Shown here: positions 1 through 8,547 of the stretch, piece by piece | How positions within the stretch are numbered: position 1 is the stretch's first letter | How the letters are laid out: each line of letters begins with the position of its first letter | NCBI GenBank assembly: GCA_002816585.1 | Contig: MUCT01000047.1 | Location: forward strand, 1 to 64,000 | Direction of reading: 5' to 3' | Length of the DNA stretch: 64,000 nucleotides | Origin: SAR202 cluster bacterium Io17-Chloro-G6 | GTDB taxonomy: Bacteria > Chloroflexota > Dehalococcoidia > UBA3495 | Program-made: the position numbers and the translations under genes | The notes under the pieces: model-generated | The model's input: the letters and a program-made list of their open reading frames with translations, nothing else | Databases searched by the model: none | Told to the model about the DNA's origin: nothing

Positions 1-145
1 CAGTTCCAAAGGTGGGGTCAAGGCCAGAAGACTGAGGGCCGGTTGGGATGAGGCCTACCTTCTTAAGGTATTATCCCTGTGAGATGCGATTGCCCTGAGC
101 CTGGCGAGGAGCCGCACGTGGACTATATATATTAAAGTATGGGTT

Positions 146-583
146 TTAAAGGGGTGATGCCGCCTGCCCAGCCAAGCTGGTCTGGCGTTGGGCCAAGTCG
201 AACACGGTAATGTTGCTTAGTACGTCTCGGATCGAAGCCTCTACTGTCTTCCACACCTCTTGTTGAGCGCAGGTGTGGGAAAAAACGCAATCGTGGGGAT
301 TGATTAGACAGTCCAGTGGTGAATTGCTGCTGTCCAGGCTTTCCATCACCATGTTGAGGTCAATGTCTTTGGGGTCCATGGCCAGGGTATGGCCTCCCTG
401 TGGCCCCCGGCGGCTATGTACGAAGCCGAACTTATTCAACGAAGCCATCAGTTGGTCTAAGTAGGCTTCGGGTATACCCTGCTGTCTCGCAATCACCGCC
501 GTCTGGACATGGCCGCCACCATAGTGAAGCGCTAACTCCACCAGCGCACGCACCCCATAGTCCACTTTCATGGGGACCTTCAT
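146..583 (-). CDS. Rrf2-family transcriptional regulator, probable Fe-S sensor
   Basis: A 145-residue winged-helix regulator of the Rrf2 family. The N-terminal half carries the usual helix-turn-helix (residues about 5-62, with a GGH wing near 63-65). C92, C99 and C105 form a C-x6-C-x5-C cluster close to the spacing of the IscR/NsrR cluster ligands, so an iron-sulfur cofactor sensing iron, redox or NO is inferred. The start at 583 was chosen because GGAGG lies 9 bases upstream; a longer frame to 646 lacks a ribosome site. No cysteine desulfurase or other Fe-S assembly gene is adjacent, so the regulon cannot be read from context. Confidence 0.88.
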   Translation of the reverse strand: MKVPMKVDYGVRALVELALHYGGGHVQTAVIARQQGIPEAYLDQLMASLNKFGFVHSRRGPQGGHTLAMDPKDIDLNMVMESLDSSNSPLDCLINPHDCVFSHTCAQQEVWKTVEASIRDVLSNITVFDLAQRQTSLAGQAASPL

Positions 584-677
584 CAGGATGTACCTCCAGG
601 CCGGTAAACCAAGCCAAATTATACACCAGCCTGATCCCAAATCCAAGATTGTCTACTCGGACGGTCAACAATTAGGG

Positions 678-1094
678 CTAGTTCCGGGGACGTATAACCA
701 TATAGGTGCCAAGACCCTGGGCGATCAGGTTGCCGTCCTGGTCTTTGACCTCCATCTCACCAACCACTAACCGGCGTCCGGGGCTGATGATCTTGGCGGT
801 GGCGGTCAGTTCGCCCTTCTCCGCTGGAGCGAGGAAGTTTATCTTCATCTCGATTGTGGTCGTCACCTCACCGGGCTTCAACAAGGGTTTAACTGCCCGG
901 TAAAAGGCATAGTCCGCCAGGGTGGCGACGATCCCTCCCTGCACTCTTCCGGCCTGCTGCAGGTGGGTTGGGTTGATGGGCATCGTTACGGCGCTGGAAC
1001 CGTCGTCGGGATCGGCCACCCTTATGTCCAAATGTCTGGCGAAGGAAGACTCGTGCCTGTATCCGTCTGGAATGGGCGGTGGATTGGTGGCCAA
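678..1094 (-). CDS. PaaI-family hotdog thioesterase
   Basis: A 138-residue single hotdog-fold protein of the PaaI/YdiI acyl-CoA thioesterase family, which hydrolyses CoA thioesters, often of aromatic acids. The active-site helix reads GRVQGGIVATLAD (residues 49-61). The usual HGG is QGG here, while the catalytic-type acid D61 at the end of LAD is kept. Length is normal for the family. It is transcribed towards the Rrf2 gene with about 95 bases between them. The exact substrate is not readable from sequence, and the His-to-Gln change may alter activity. Confidence 0.85.
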   Translation of the reverse strand: MATNPPPIPDGYRHESSFARHLDIRVADPDDGSSAVTMPINPTHLQQAGRVQGGIVATLADYAFYRAVKPLLKPGEVTTTIEMKINFLAPAEKGELTATAKIISPGRRLVVGEMEVKDQDGNLIAQGLGTYMVIRPRN

Positions 1095-1316
1095 TAGGCC
1101 TCCCTGCTCGTGAGTTGAACGATTCTAGGCGATTCATTAGAGCCACACCAGTATACCGCGGCATCTCTGATCCGGCGTGTTCGACGACAGCTTGCGTGGG
1201 CCTCAGACCGCGAGTCTATAATGGTTGGGATGAAATTCCAGCCTACATGAATGGCGGCAACTTAGGAGCGGTCAGGTGAATGGCGGTAACATTCAGAGGA
1301 GCTTCGGCGCATCCGA

Positions 1317-1682
1317 TTGCGGGCCCGGGTCATGATAAAAGGGGTTTTTGTCGGTTTCGGCGTCATGTTTGTCGTTCTGTTAATTCCCATAATTCACCCA
1401 GTTATGTTCGTCTTCGGTCCTTTCATCGGCGGATATTACGGTATTAATACAGTCGAGGGTATCTATTCGGCCCCAGGTCGTAAGTCGTTGGAATTTGGAA
1501 TCTGGACAGGCCTGCTTATGTTGGTGGTGTTCGCCATTTCGGCAGGTATCGTCGACAGCATATTCGACATTGAGAACAAAATACGCATTCTGATTTGGGG
1601 CGGTGTTTGGGTGGGTACTTTCTACTACGGAAGCATGTCTGGACTCGGTGCTTGGTACTCGGTGCTCAAGGCCAAAGGCTGA
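1317..1682 (+). CDS. small multi-pass membrane protein, unknown function
   Basis: A 121-residue hydrophobic protein that I do not recognise. Membrane-spanning stretches are visible at about residues 8-28, 29-46, 58-78 and 92-112, with glycine-rich turns (FGPFIGGYYG). The first usable start is TTG at 1317, with AGAGGAG 15 bases upstream; ATG at 1332 gives a 116-residue version and may be the real start. A TATAAT hexamer at 1217-1222 could serve as its -10 element. It ends 38 bases before the flippase-like gene and may be co-transcribed with it. The overall look resembles small DUF-type membrane families, but no function can be assigned. Confidence 0.6.
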   Translation: MRARVMIKGVFVGFGVMFVVLLIPIIHPVMFVFGPFIGGYYGINTVEGIYSAPGRKSLEFGIWTGLLMLVVFAISAGIVDSIFDIENKIRILIWGGVWVGTFYYGSMSGLGAWYSVLKAKG

Positions 1683-1720
1683 CCGGTACTAACTGCATCT
1701 TCGCCCGCGCCTAAGCCGCC

Positions 1721-2659
1721 ATGAGTAAGAATTGGCTCTTGCTAGCCGTGCTCACCGTGGGCTTATTCGTGGCCGTGGTGGGATACGGTGATTTTGGCGG
1801 CACGATTGACGAGATTGGCAAACTGCCCGTTAGCTATCTCTCCGCCGCATTGGGTCTGGCATCGGCCAACTATCTGCTCCGTTTCCTACGCTGGGTTTTC
1901 TTTCTGAGGGTCCTTAAGATTGACGCCCCAGCCGGCGTCAGCGCATTGGTGTTTCTGTCCGGTCTCGCAATGTCGATAACACCCGGCAAAGCGGGAGAGT
2001 TGGTAAAATGTTACTTGCTCAACAGCCGGACTGGAGTTCCGGTTGGCCGGTCGGCGCCGGTCGTGGTCATTGAGCGGCTGACCGACGTCATCTCGGTAAT
2101 CGTCTTGGGCCTTGCCGGATTCGCGTTGCTGCCAGCCCCGGTTATTGCGGTCTTAGCGGTTGCGCTGCTGGTCTCAGGGGCCGCGATGATGTTCGCGGTG
2201 TCGCGGCGAGCTTCCAGATTGGCTAGCCTGCCCATTCTATCCCGGTGGAGCGGCCTGCTCCGGGACTCACAGGAAGGATTCAGGGAATTGGCTGCGCCCA
2301 AGGTGATGCTAACCGGTGTCATCATCGGCGTCGTGGCCTGGTTCGCCGAGGGCCTGGCATTATGGGTGATATTGAAGGGCATCGGATCCGAGATCGATCT
2401 GGCGCGGGCGCTCCCCATCTATTCCGCGGCGACTTTAATCGGGGCAGTGACTGCCCTTCCGGGCGGTCTTGTGGGCACTGAGGGGAGCATGTTGGCCCTT
2501 TTGCAGCAGAGCGGGGTGGCCCGGGCCGGAGCTTCCGCCGGCACGGTGTTGGTCCGGTTGTTCACGCTGTGGTTCGCAGTGGCTGTCGGCTTGGTGGCAC
2601 TGCTGGTTTTACGGCGAGTCCCTTCTGTTGACACCGAAGTGAACCCGGCGACTTCGTAA
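1721..2659 (+). CDS. flippase-like integral membrane protein (lysylphosphatidylglycerol synthase TM family, UPF0104)
   Basis: A 312-residue polytopic membrane protein with about eight hydrophobic segments across its length and the family hallmarks of UPF0104/AglD-MprF-like transmembrane proteins: an early LRFLRW element (residues about 53-58), SITPGKAGELVK near 87-98, and an ALPGGLVGTEG loop in the last third. Such proteins are linked to flipping or transfer of lipid-bound groups, but few are characterised. It is followed after 29 bases by a UbiA-type prenyltransferase, which suggests a shared role in polyprenyl-linked sugar or lipid metabolism at the cytoplasmic membrane. Confidence 0.85.
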   Translation: MSKNWLLLAVLTVGLFVAVVGYGDFGGTIDEIGKLPVSYLSAALGLASANYLLRFLRWVFFLRVLKIDAPAGVSALVFLSGLAMSITPGKAGELVKCYLLNSRTGVPVGRSAPVVVIERLTDVISVIVLGLAGFALLPAPVIAVLAVALLVSGAAMMFAVSRRASRLASLPILSRWSGLLRDSQEGFRELAAPKVMLTGVIIGVVAWFAEGLALWVILKGIGSEIDLARALPIYSAATLIGAVTALPGGLVGTEGSMLALLQQSGVARAGASAGTVLVRLFTLWFAVAVGLVALLVLRRVPSVDTEVNPATS

Positions 2660-2688
2660 TGAGCCTGGACCGAGAGGAAGACTGACCG

Positions 2689-3639
2689 ATGGTGGGTTCC
2701 GCAGACGAAATCGAAAGCCCGGTGACTCACGGCGCTTTCGCTGTTAATCCAGTGGCGTTGTTGAAGGCGTTGCGGCCGTTGCAATGGGTCAAGAACGGCC
2801 TGGTGTTCATGCCCTTCATCTTCGCGGTGGATGTGGCTTGGAGCACCGACGATCTGGATCCATTGCCCGGCTTGTTGTTGAAGCTGCTGCTGGTCGCACT
2901 GGCCTTTTGTGCCCTCTCCAGCGCCGTCTATCTATTCAATGATTTGATGGACCGATCCGGAGACCGGCGGCACCCGGTGAAACGCAACCGGCCTGTCGCA
3001 TCGGGGAAGGTCAGTGTCCAGGTGGCCGCCTCCGTGATGGTTCTGCTCGCCGCTGTCGGACTGGTAGTCATGATCTTGGTCGAGCCGTGGTTGGGAGTCG
3101 CGGGAGGTGTGTACGCCCTGGTCAACATCGGATATTCCCTCGGCCTGAAGCAAGTGGTGTTGCTGGACGCCTTTGCAGTCACCAGCGGTTACGTGATCCG
3201 TGCCGTGGCAGGGGCAGTTGCCATCGACGTGGCGCCCTCACCCTGGCTGTACGCCACTACCGGCGCCGGAGCGTTGTTCATCGTCTTGGGGCGGCGTTTC
3301 GCTGAGGTGCGGCTGGCCGGAGACGCGGCCGAGGACCAGAGATCGGTTTTGAAGGATTACGCGGGTCCATTCATCAACCAGTTGTTGATGGTCTCTGCCG
3401 CTGCGGCGTGGCTGAGCTATACTCTATATACGGTGGAGGCCGCCAATCTTCCCGACAACAACACCATGCTGTTGACCCTGCCACTGGTCTCGTTCGGACT
3501 GTTCCGCTACCTGTACTTGTTGAACAACAGCGAACAAGCGGAGGCCCCGGAACAGTTGATCATCCGCGATCTGCCCCTGGTTCTGTCGATCATCGGTTGG
3601 GTCGCTGCGTCCGTGTTAGTCCTGCTGTTAAATAATTGA
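2689..3639 (+). CDS. UbiA-family prenyltransferase, decaprenyl-phosphate phosphoribosyltransferase-like
   Basis: A 316-residue UbiA superfamily membrane enzyme. The first Asp-rich motif is N84-D85-x2-D88-x3-D92 followed by HPVKRNRPVASG, a pattern typical of the branch containing 5-phosphoribosyl-1-pyrophosphate:decaprenyl-phosphate phosphoribosyltransferase. The N-terminal LRPLQWVKN and the later GRRFAEVRL block fit the same branch. About nine hydrophobic segments are visible. The expected reaction is transfer of a phosphoribosyl or related group to polyprenyl phosphate. The flippase-like gene just upstream supports a lipid-linked glycan pathway. The acceptor and donor are inferred only from family resemblance. 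Confidence 0.85.
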   Translation: MVGSADEIESPVTHGAFAVNPVALLKALRPLQWVKNGLVFMPFIFAVDVAWSTDDLDPLPGLLLKLLLVALAFCALSSAVYLFNDLMDRSGDRRHPVKRNRPVASGKVSVQVAASVMVLLAAVGLVVMILVEPWLGVAGGVYALVNIGYSLGLKQVVLLDAFAVTSGYVIRAVAGAVAIDVAPSPWLYATTGAGALFIVLGRRFAEVRLAGDAAEDQRSVLKDYAGPFINQLLMVSAAAAWLSYTLYTVEAANLPDNNTMLLTLPLVSFGLFRYLYLLNNSEQAEAPEQLIIRDLPLVLSIIGWVAASVLVLLLNN

Positions 3640-3685
3640 CGTCGATCAGACGATGTTTGATCATGGTCAAAATGGGAGCCTCTTG

Positions 3686-4831
3686 ATGACATCTTCAGAC
3701 CCCAGTACGACTCAGCCAGTCCCCGCCTCCGGTCCTGGCAGCCAGGCGCGTCCAGGTAGTCCAGTGGTTGCCGTGGTGGCCACTTCGCCGGAGACCGTGG
3801 TGGAGGACATGGGCCGGGCCATGGACCTGGCGGGAGTCGGCGAGTTCCTATCGCCTGACATCAAGACTCTGCTGAAGGTAAACATTTCCTGGCAGCACTG
3901 GTACCCCGGCTGCTCCACCACTCCCTGGCAGATAGAAGGCGTGACCCGGGCGCTGCGGGCCAGAGGTCACAAAGACTTGGTGGCGGCTCATAACGGGACG
4001 GTGGTGGTGGACTCATTCGAGGGGGAGTTCAAGAACAAGCACAAAGCCGCACAGGAAAAGAGCGGCCTGCCAGACATTCACCTGGATTCTCCGCCCAACA
4101 ACTGGATTGAATACAAGCCCAAGTCAGAGATGCTGGTGCTGGACGACATCTTCCCAGAGGGCATACAGATACCGGAGATATTTCCGGGAACCAACATCGT
4201 CCACCTGCCGACCATGAAGACCCACGTCTTCACGACCATGACCGGGGCTATGAAAAACGCCTTTGGCGGACTGCTCCACCGCAAGCGCCACTGGACCCAC
4301 TCGGTAATCCACGAGACGTTGACCGACCTCCTGGCAATCCAGAAAGAGATTCACCCCGGATTGTTCGCGGTGATGGACGGGACATTCGCGGGGGACGGCC
4401 CCGGTCCGAGGGCCATGCGTTGGCACATCAAGAACCGCATCCTAGCCAGCAACGACCAGGTGGCCATCGATGCGGTGGCTGCCAAGATGATGGGCTTCGA
4501 CCCCATGAACATCAAGTTCATCCGCCTGGCTCACGAGCGTGGCCTGGGCTGTGGGGACGTGTCTGAAATCAACGTGGTCGGCGAGGACATCAACCAGGTT
4601 AATTGGCAGTTCACCGGGGTTGAGAACACATTTGCCAGCCGTGGGCAAAAACTTATCTACTGGGGGCCTCTGAAGCCGCTGGAGAAGATGCTGCTCCGGA
4701 GTCCTTTTGTGAGCTTGGCCTTCCTGGCTTCAAACTTGTATCACAATGGCTACTGGCTGAAAACCAAGGGCCGCCGCCGCATCAATGCCGCCCTGGAGAC
4801 CGAGTGGGGCAAGCTGTTCCAGTCCTACTGA
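3686..4831 (+). CDS. DUF362 domain-containing protein
   Basis: A 381-residue protein of the DUF362 family, which is often found near iron-sulfur and anaerobic-type genes but has no settled function. Recognisable blocks are KVNISWQHWYPGCSTTPW near the N-terminus, HLPTMKTHVFTTMTGAMKNAFGG in the middle (family core KTH..T..MKN.FG), and ASNDQVAIDAVAAKMMGFDP. No ferredoxin-like cysteine cluster is present. ATG at 3686 is preceded by GGGAG at a 7-base spacing, so it was preferred over the frame extension to 3653. It follows the prenyltransferase closely on the same strand and precedes the YchF-like gene by 50 bases. Confidence 0.82.
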   Translation: MTSSDPSTTQPVPASGPGSQARPGSPVVAVVATSPETVVEDMGRAMDLAGVGEFLSPDIKTLLKVNISWQHWYPGCSTTPWQIEGVTRALRARGHKDLVAAHNGTVVVDSFEGEFKNKHKAAQEKSGLPDIHLDSPPNNWIEYKPKSEMLVLDDIFPEGIQIPEIFPGTNIVHLPTMKTHVFTTMTGAMKNAFGGLLHRKRHWTHSVIHETLTDLLAIQKEIHPGLFAVMDGTFAGDGPGPRAMRWHIKNRILASNDQVAIDAVAAKMMGFDPMNIKFIRLAHERGLGCGDVSEINVVGEDINQVNWQFTGVENTFASRGQKLIYWGPLKPLEKMLLRSPFVSLAFLASNLYHNGYWLKTKGRRRINAALETEWGKLFQSY

Positions 4832-4881
4832 CCGGTTCGGTGGCCGGTCCGCAACAAACTAACGAGGTTCATTAACCGGGT

Positions 4882-5976
4882 ATGGATATCGCAGTGATCG
4901 GGCTGCCCCAAAGCGGCAAGTCCACAGTCTTCAACGCCCTAACGGCAGGTCATTCCACCTCCACGGGTGTCGGTGGCGGTGGCAACATGCAGGTGGGCGT
5001 GGTCAAGGTCATAGACCCCAGGCTGGCGGTGCTGGATGGCATGTACCACCCCAGGAAGGTGATACACCCAGAGATCAAATACTGGGACTTGCCGCCGGTG
5101 GACCGGGAGGCTGCTTCCGCCAACCAGCTACTCAGCGGGCGTCAGCGAAACCTACTGCAGGCTGCTGATGCACTACTGGTGGTAGTCAGGGCGTTCGAGG
5201 ATCCCGCCTTGCTACACCCAATGGGCGCGGTCGACCCCGCCCGGGACGCCAAGGCCATGTTGGAGGAATTGGTGCTGGCCGACCTGGAGGCTCTGGAACG
5301 TGCCCAGGCCCGGCTCAGCGACGGCCTGAAGAAAGCCAAACCAGCGGAACGGCCAGCCCTCTTGCCCCAGTTGGAAACCGTGCAGAAGGTACAGTCCGCT
5401 CTGGAACAGGGCATCCCCATGAAGGCTCAGACCCTTACTCCATCAGAGACATCGGCCTTAGTGGATTTTCAACTACTGACCTCCAAACCGGTGGTAATAG
5501 TCTTCAACACCGGGGAGTCCGACCAGGCGCCCACGTTGGAGGGACTGGGCATCGCGACTGAGGTGGCTGGTGGGCTGGGTGAGGTTGGCCTGTGCGCCAA
5601 GTTGGAAGAAGACCTGTCCACGATGGAGCCGGATGAGGCCGAAGAATTCAGGGAGGCCATGGGCCTGGCGGAGCCGGCCGTGGAGCGGGTTAAGCAGGTG
5701 TGCTACAGCACCGTGGGCCTGGTATCGTTCCTCACCGTGGGCGAAGACGAGGTCCGCGCTTGGCCGGTCCCAGTTGGCATCGTAGCCCAGATGGCCGCCG
5801 GCACGATTCACACCGATTTTACCCGCGGGTTCATCCGCGCCGAGGTCATTCCATACGAAGACCTGATCCGCTGCGGCAGCATGGCCCAAGGACGTAAGGA
5901 AGGGGTGCTGCGCTCCGAGGGCAAGACCTATCAGGTAAAAGACGGCGACGTTATCAACTTTCTGATCAATACTTAA
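4882..5976 (+). CDS. YchF/Obg-like P-loop NTPase with C-terminal DUF933/TGS-like domain
   Basis: A 364-residue TRAFAC-class NTPase. The P-loop is GLPQSGKST (residues 7-15). The nucleotide-specificity motif is N209-T-G-E212, the N-x-x-E form that makes YchF proteins prefer ATP over GTP. The switch II motif, normally DxxG, is DLPP (69-72). A long helical insertion (about 120-185) replaces the usual coiled-coil. The C-terminal 90 residues (HTDFTRGFIRAEVI and GKTYQVKDGDVINFLIN) are the YchF DUF933/TGS-like ribosome-binding domain. Family members act on ribosomes and oxidative stress. The divergent G1 and G3 suggest a YchF-related subgroup rather than canonical YchF. Confidence 0.85.
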   Translation: MDIAVIGLPQSGKSTVFNALTAGHSTSTGVGGGGNMQVGVVKVIDPRLAVLDGMYHPRKVIHPEIKYWDLPPVDREAASANQLLSGRQRNLLQAADALLVVVRAFEDPALLHPMGAVDPARDAKAMLEELVLADLEALERAQARLSDGLKKAKPAERPALLPQLETVQKVQSALEQGIPMKAQTLTPSETSALVDFQLLTSKPVVIVFNTGESDQAPTLEGLGIATEVAGGLGEVGLCAKLEEDLSTMEPDEAEEFREAMGLAEPAVERVKQVCYSTVGLVSFLTVGEDEVRAWPVPVGIVAQMAAGTIHTDFTRGFIRAEVIPYEDLIRCGSMAQGRKEGVLRSEGKTYQVKDGDVINFLINT

Positions 5977-5985
5977 CAGGCGATT

Positions 5986-6504
5986 ATGAGCGGACAGAAC
6001 GCTCTAAATATCAGGACTTTCAAACCGGCCGACCTTGCCCAGGTGCACGAGTTGTTCGTCAGCGGGCTGATGGAGTTTGCCGCTGGCGTTGAACAGGAAG
6101 TCCGGAGCTACGTGGACCATTCCCTGAGCGCCGACTTGTCCGACATACCGGGTCATTATCTGTCCCATCCGAGAGCTAATTTTTGGGTGGCTGAATCGGA
6201 TGACATTGGCATTGCGGGCATGGTCGGCATCCAGCCGACGGTACTGGAAGAGGAGGCCGAACTGCGGCGGATGAGCGTTTCATCTTCTGCCCGCCGCCAG
6301 GGGATCGGCCGCAGACTGCTGGATACGACTGAAGTTTTCTGCCGCGAGAAGGGTTACCAGCGGATATGCCTGTCTACGGTCGGGATCTTGCAGCCTGCGC
6401 TGGCGATGTACCGGGGATATGGCTACAAGACGGTGAAAGAAGAGCCTTATGGAGACCCACCCAACCGAGCGATAACGGTCCATTACCTGGTCAAGGGACT
6501 GTAA
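5986..6504 (+). CDS. GNAT-family N-acetyltransferase
   Basis: A 172-residue GCN5-related acetyltransferase. The acetyl-CoA pyrophosphate loop is visible as RRQGIGRRL (about residues 104-112), preceded by the EEEAELRRMSV strand and followed by the RICLSTV / AMYRGYGYK elements typical of the fold. It starts 9 bases after the YchF-like stop and is probably the last gene of that transcription unit; the next gene converges on it. The acyl acceptor (small molecule, peptide or ribosomal protein) cannot be inferred. Confidence 0.87.
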   Translation: MSGQNALNIRTFKPADLAQVHELFVSGLMEFAAGVEQEVRSYVDHSLSADLSDIPGHYLSHPRANFWVAESDDIGIAGMVGIQPTVLEEEAELRRMSVSSSARRQGIGRRLLDTTEVFCREKGYQRICLSTVGILQPALAMYRGYGYKTVKEEPYGDPPNRAITVHYLVKGL

Positions 6505-6505
6505 A

Positions 6506-6536
6506 ATCCTCGGCAGGAGCCCGCCGGCTCGAGGAT
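6506..6536 (-). terminator. hairpin terminator between convergent GNAT and VOC genes
   Basis: ATCCTCG at 6506-6512 pairs with CGAGGAT at 6530-6536, with an inner AGCC/GGCT pairing. Read on the minus strand the stem is followed by TTTTAC, so it best serves the VOC gene that ends at 6613. It lies directly after the GNAT stop and may also act weakly in that direction. Confidence 0.5.
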
Positions 6537-6612
6537 GGCGGTCGATATTGAAGCACCCGGCGACCCCCGGGCTTGAGGGCAGAAACGGCGGGAGCAGCGC
6601 GTGGGTACGGGA

Positions 6613-6975
6613 TTAGAGGGGTTTGGCGAAGGACAACTCGTGGGAGTCTGGGTCGTCTATATGAAAGTAACGTTCGCCCCATGAAGCGTCGGCGGGCTCG
6701 GTGGCCGGTGTGAGGCCTGCCTGGACCAAGCGCTGGTACAGGGCATCGACGTCATCAACGTGGAAAATTAGACGTCCCCACCAGGTGACCGGTCCCTTGG
6801 AGCCCAAGATAAGGTTGAGGTAGCCTTCTCCAACCTTGAAGCTGCTGAAAGATGCTGCATCTCCTCCATAGAGGATTTCCAGGCCGACCTTGTTGCGGTA
6901 GAAATCCACGGACCGTGACATTTCGGCTACAGCCAGGGTTACAGCGCTGATGGACCGCACGTTCAACTTGTCCAT
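6613..6975 (-). CDS. VOC-family (glyoxalase/bleomycin-resistance fold) protein
   Basis: A 120-residue single vicinal-oxygen-chelate protein with the paired beta-alpha-beta-beta-beta modules. Strand and ligand blocks are AVTLAVAEMSRSVDFYRNKVGL at the start, RLIFHVDDVDALYQRL in the middle and YFHIDDPDSHELSF at the end, with H and E residues at usual metal-ligand sites. Such proteins range from glyoxalases to ring-cleavage dioxygenases and resistance proteins. GGGAGG abuts the ATG at 6975 with no spacer, so TTG at 6966 (9 bases from the GGAGG) may be the true start. It is followed upstream by the SCO1664 gene on the same strand. Confidence 0.82.
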   Translation of the reverse strand: MDKLNVRSISAVTLAVAEMSRSVDFYRNKVGLEILYGGDAASFSSFKVGEGYLNLILGSKGPVTWWGRLIFHVDDVDALYQRLVQAGLTPATEPADASWGERYFHIDDPDSHELSFAKPL

Positions 6976-7012
6976 CCTCCCGTAGTTGGTCAGTGACGGT
7001 TGGGCGCGCCGG

Positions 7013-7804
7013 CTATCTACGGCGGCGGTTGCGTCCGGGCAGACCCGGATACACTCTTTCTTCCAATATCCAGTGTAGCCGACGTTTAAGAGCGTCAACC
7101 TCTTCCGGGGGCAATAGAGTCACCAATTCTTTGAGCAGGCTGGGCAATGAATCGCTGGGAGAATTCAGTCCTTCCCGGATTTTGGTCAATGATTTCAGTA
7201 AAGGCGCCGGTATCGGCTCACTGCAGAAGTCCCAGATCACCGTGCGGACCTTCATGTCCGAGTGAAAGGTCAGACCGTGATCGATACTCCAGAGCTTGCC
7301 GTTAGCACCGACTAATAGGTGATTGGCCTTCCGGTCGGTGCTGTTGGCGACCAGATCAAAGCAAGCGATGACCCGCAATTGGTCGGCGCAGCCATCCTCC
7401 AGGGTGTAATAATTCTGTTTAGGGTCATGTTCGACGAATTGCTGCACCGAACCGATCCCATGAGGGCCATCCCGGATGATGGTGAAGGGGACAATATCCC
7501 AGCCTAATATCTGGCTCAGGAGATAAGCGGCGTACTCACGCTTATAAAGGGTGCCCCTGGGGAAGTCCCAGAGAGGGGCCTCGCCGTCCCGGGGTTTGTA
7601 GATAGCCAGGCTCTCGTTGCCTTCCAGGCTCATCTTGACCAGGAAGGTGTAATTGGAACCCAAGGGAGTCAACTGAGAGGAGATTATTTCGCCGTGGCGA
7701 ATTATATCGGTGGGCGTGGGCCCGTTGTTCGACTCAATCGTCAAAGGATCAATCCCATCGACTTGGGGTACCGGCTTAGCCAGCCTCCAAAATGGTGTGC
7801 CCAT
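7013..7804 (-). CDS. SCO1664-family kinase-fold protein (PI3/4-kinase-like)
   Basis: A 263-residue member of the SCO1664 family, a PI3K/PI4K-like kinase fold known mainly from Actinobacteria and Chloroflexota. Features seen are LAIYKPRDGEAPLWDFPRG with a conserved lysine in the nucleotide-binding lobe, VIACFDLVANSTDRKANHLL as the catalytic-loop region (D and N residues), and LWSIDHGLTFH as the metal-binding DHG motif. Its start overlaps the end of the DUF3090 gene by 29 bases, implying translational coupling. The pair is usually conserved together; phosphorylation of a small molecule or protein is possible but not shown. Confidence 0.85.
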   Translation of the reverse strand: MGTPFWRLAKPVPQVDGIDPLTIESNNGPTPTDIIRHGEIISSQLTPLGSNYTFLVKMSLEGNESLAIYKPRDGEAPLWDFPRGTLYKREYAAYLLSQILGWDIVPFTIIRDGPHGIGSVQQFVEHDPKQNYYTLEDGCADQLRVIACFDLVANSTDRKANHLLVGANGKLWSIDHGLTFHSDMKVRTVIWDFCSEPIPAPLLKSLTKIREGLNSPSDSLPSLLKELVTLLPPEEVDALKRRLHWILEERVYPGLPGRNRRRR

Positions 7805-8336
7805 TTGCTCTGGGGCAGGCGTGACCCTCCGGGTTGATCGGCTGTCCGCAAAGGAAACACGTAGGCCGGCCCGCAGCGCAAATCTTAAGTCCCTCTTCTC
7901 CTAGGACGGCAGCCTGTGCGGTTGTGATCCAGAAACCCACCGATTCGGTATCGCCGGGTTCTTCGTCCTGTGGGGCTTCTCGGCCACCCGGTTCGTCGGT
8001 CTCGCGCTCATGGGCCTGGATGTAGAAAGCGTTGCTATCTTGATCGTAACTGAGGAGCATCTGACCGGCCTTGAAGTCGAGGGTTAACTCGCCTGCAGAC
8101 CAACTTTCCTCCCTGAGATCACTATCCTTGTCCCGCTCTTCTTGAGAAAGGCGGCCCACCGTGTCGCGGAAATGGACCGACAATTGGAAGAGTTGTTCCT
8201 TCTCCATCCAGATGGAACAATAGGCCGGACCCGAATGGACATCCAAGCGGAAGGTCCGGTGGCCGGGCTCGCCAAAGGTCAGCGCCTCAATGCCGGTAAG
8301 CGCTCCCAGAGAATATTTAACCTTTTTCGACTCCAT
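7776..8336 (-). CDS. DUF3090-family protein with C-terminal zinc-ribbon-like cysteines
   Basis: A 186-residue DUF3090 protein. The main domain (residues 1-140) is a beta-rich fold with FGEPGHRTFRL and YCSIWMEKEQL blocks. The C-terminus ends in CFLCGQPINPEGHACPRANGH, a Cys-His cluster able to bind zinc. The start at 8336 (MESKKV) fits the family; a longer frame to 8384 adds residues unlike it. It overlaps the SCO1664 gene downstream, a gene pair known in Actinobacteria where a phosphoglycerate-mutase-like protein is often nearby, though none is here. Function is unknown. Confidence 0.85.
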   Translation of the reverse strand: MESKKVKYSLGALTGIEALTFGEPGHRTFRLDVHSGPAYCSIWMEKEQLFQLSVHFRDTVGRLSQEERDKDSDLREESWSAGELTLDFKAGQMLLSYDQDSNAFYIQAHERETDEPGGREAPQDEEPGDTESVGFWITTAQAAVLGEEGLKICAAGRPTCFLCGQPINPEGHACPRANGHTILEAG

Positions 8337-8547
8337 GAACAATATGATAGACGCCACTGAATCATCGTGGCAAGGGTGAACCAATAAATTAAATCGTGGT
8401 TATATCGTGAATTCGCGCCAAATGTACTGTGTGGTGGGCCGGCAGTTGGGACCATGTCCGTGGTTTTTCAGCCGTGAATCATGTGTATAATCCTCGGCGG
8501 CGACTGACCCAAAACGATGGAAGTTCAACGATCGAGGAGGTTTGCTG

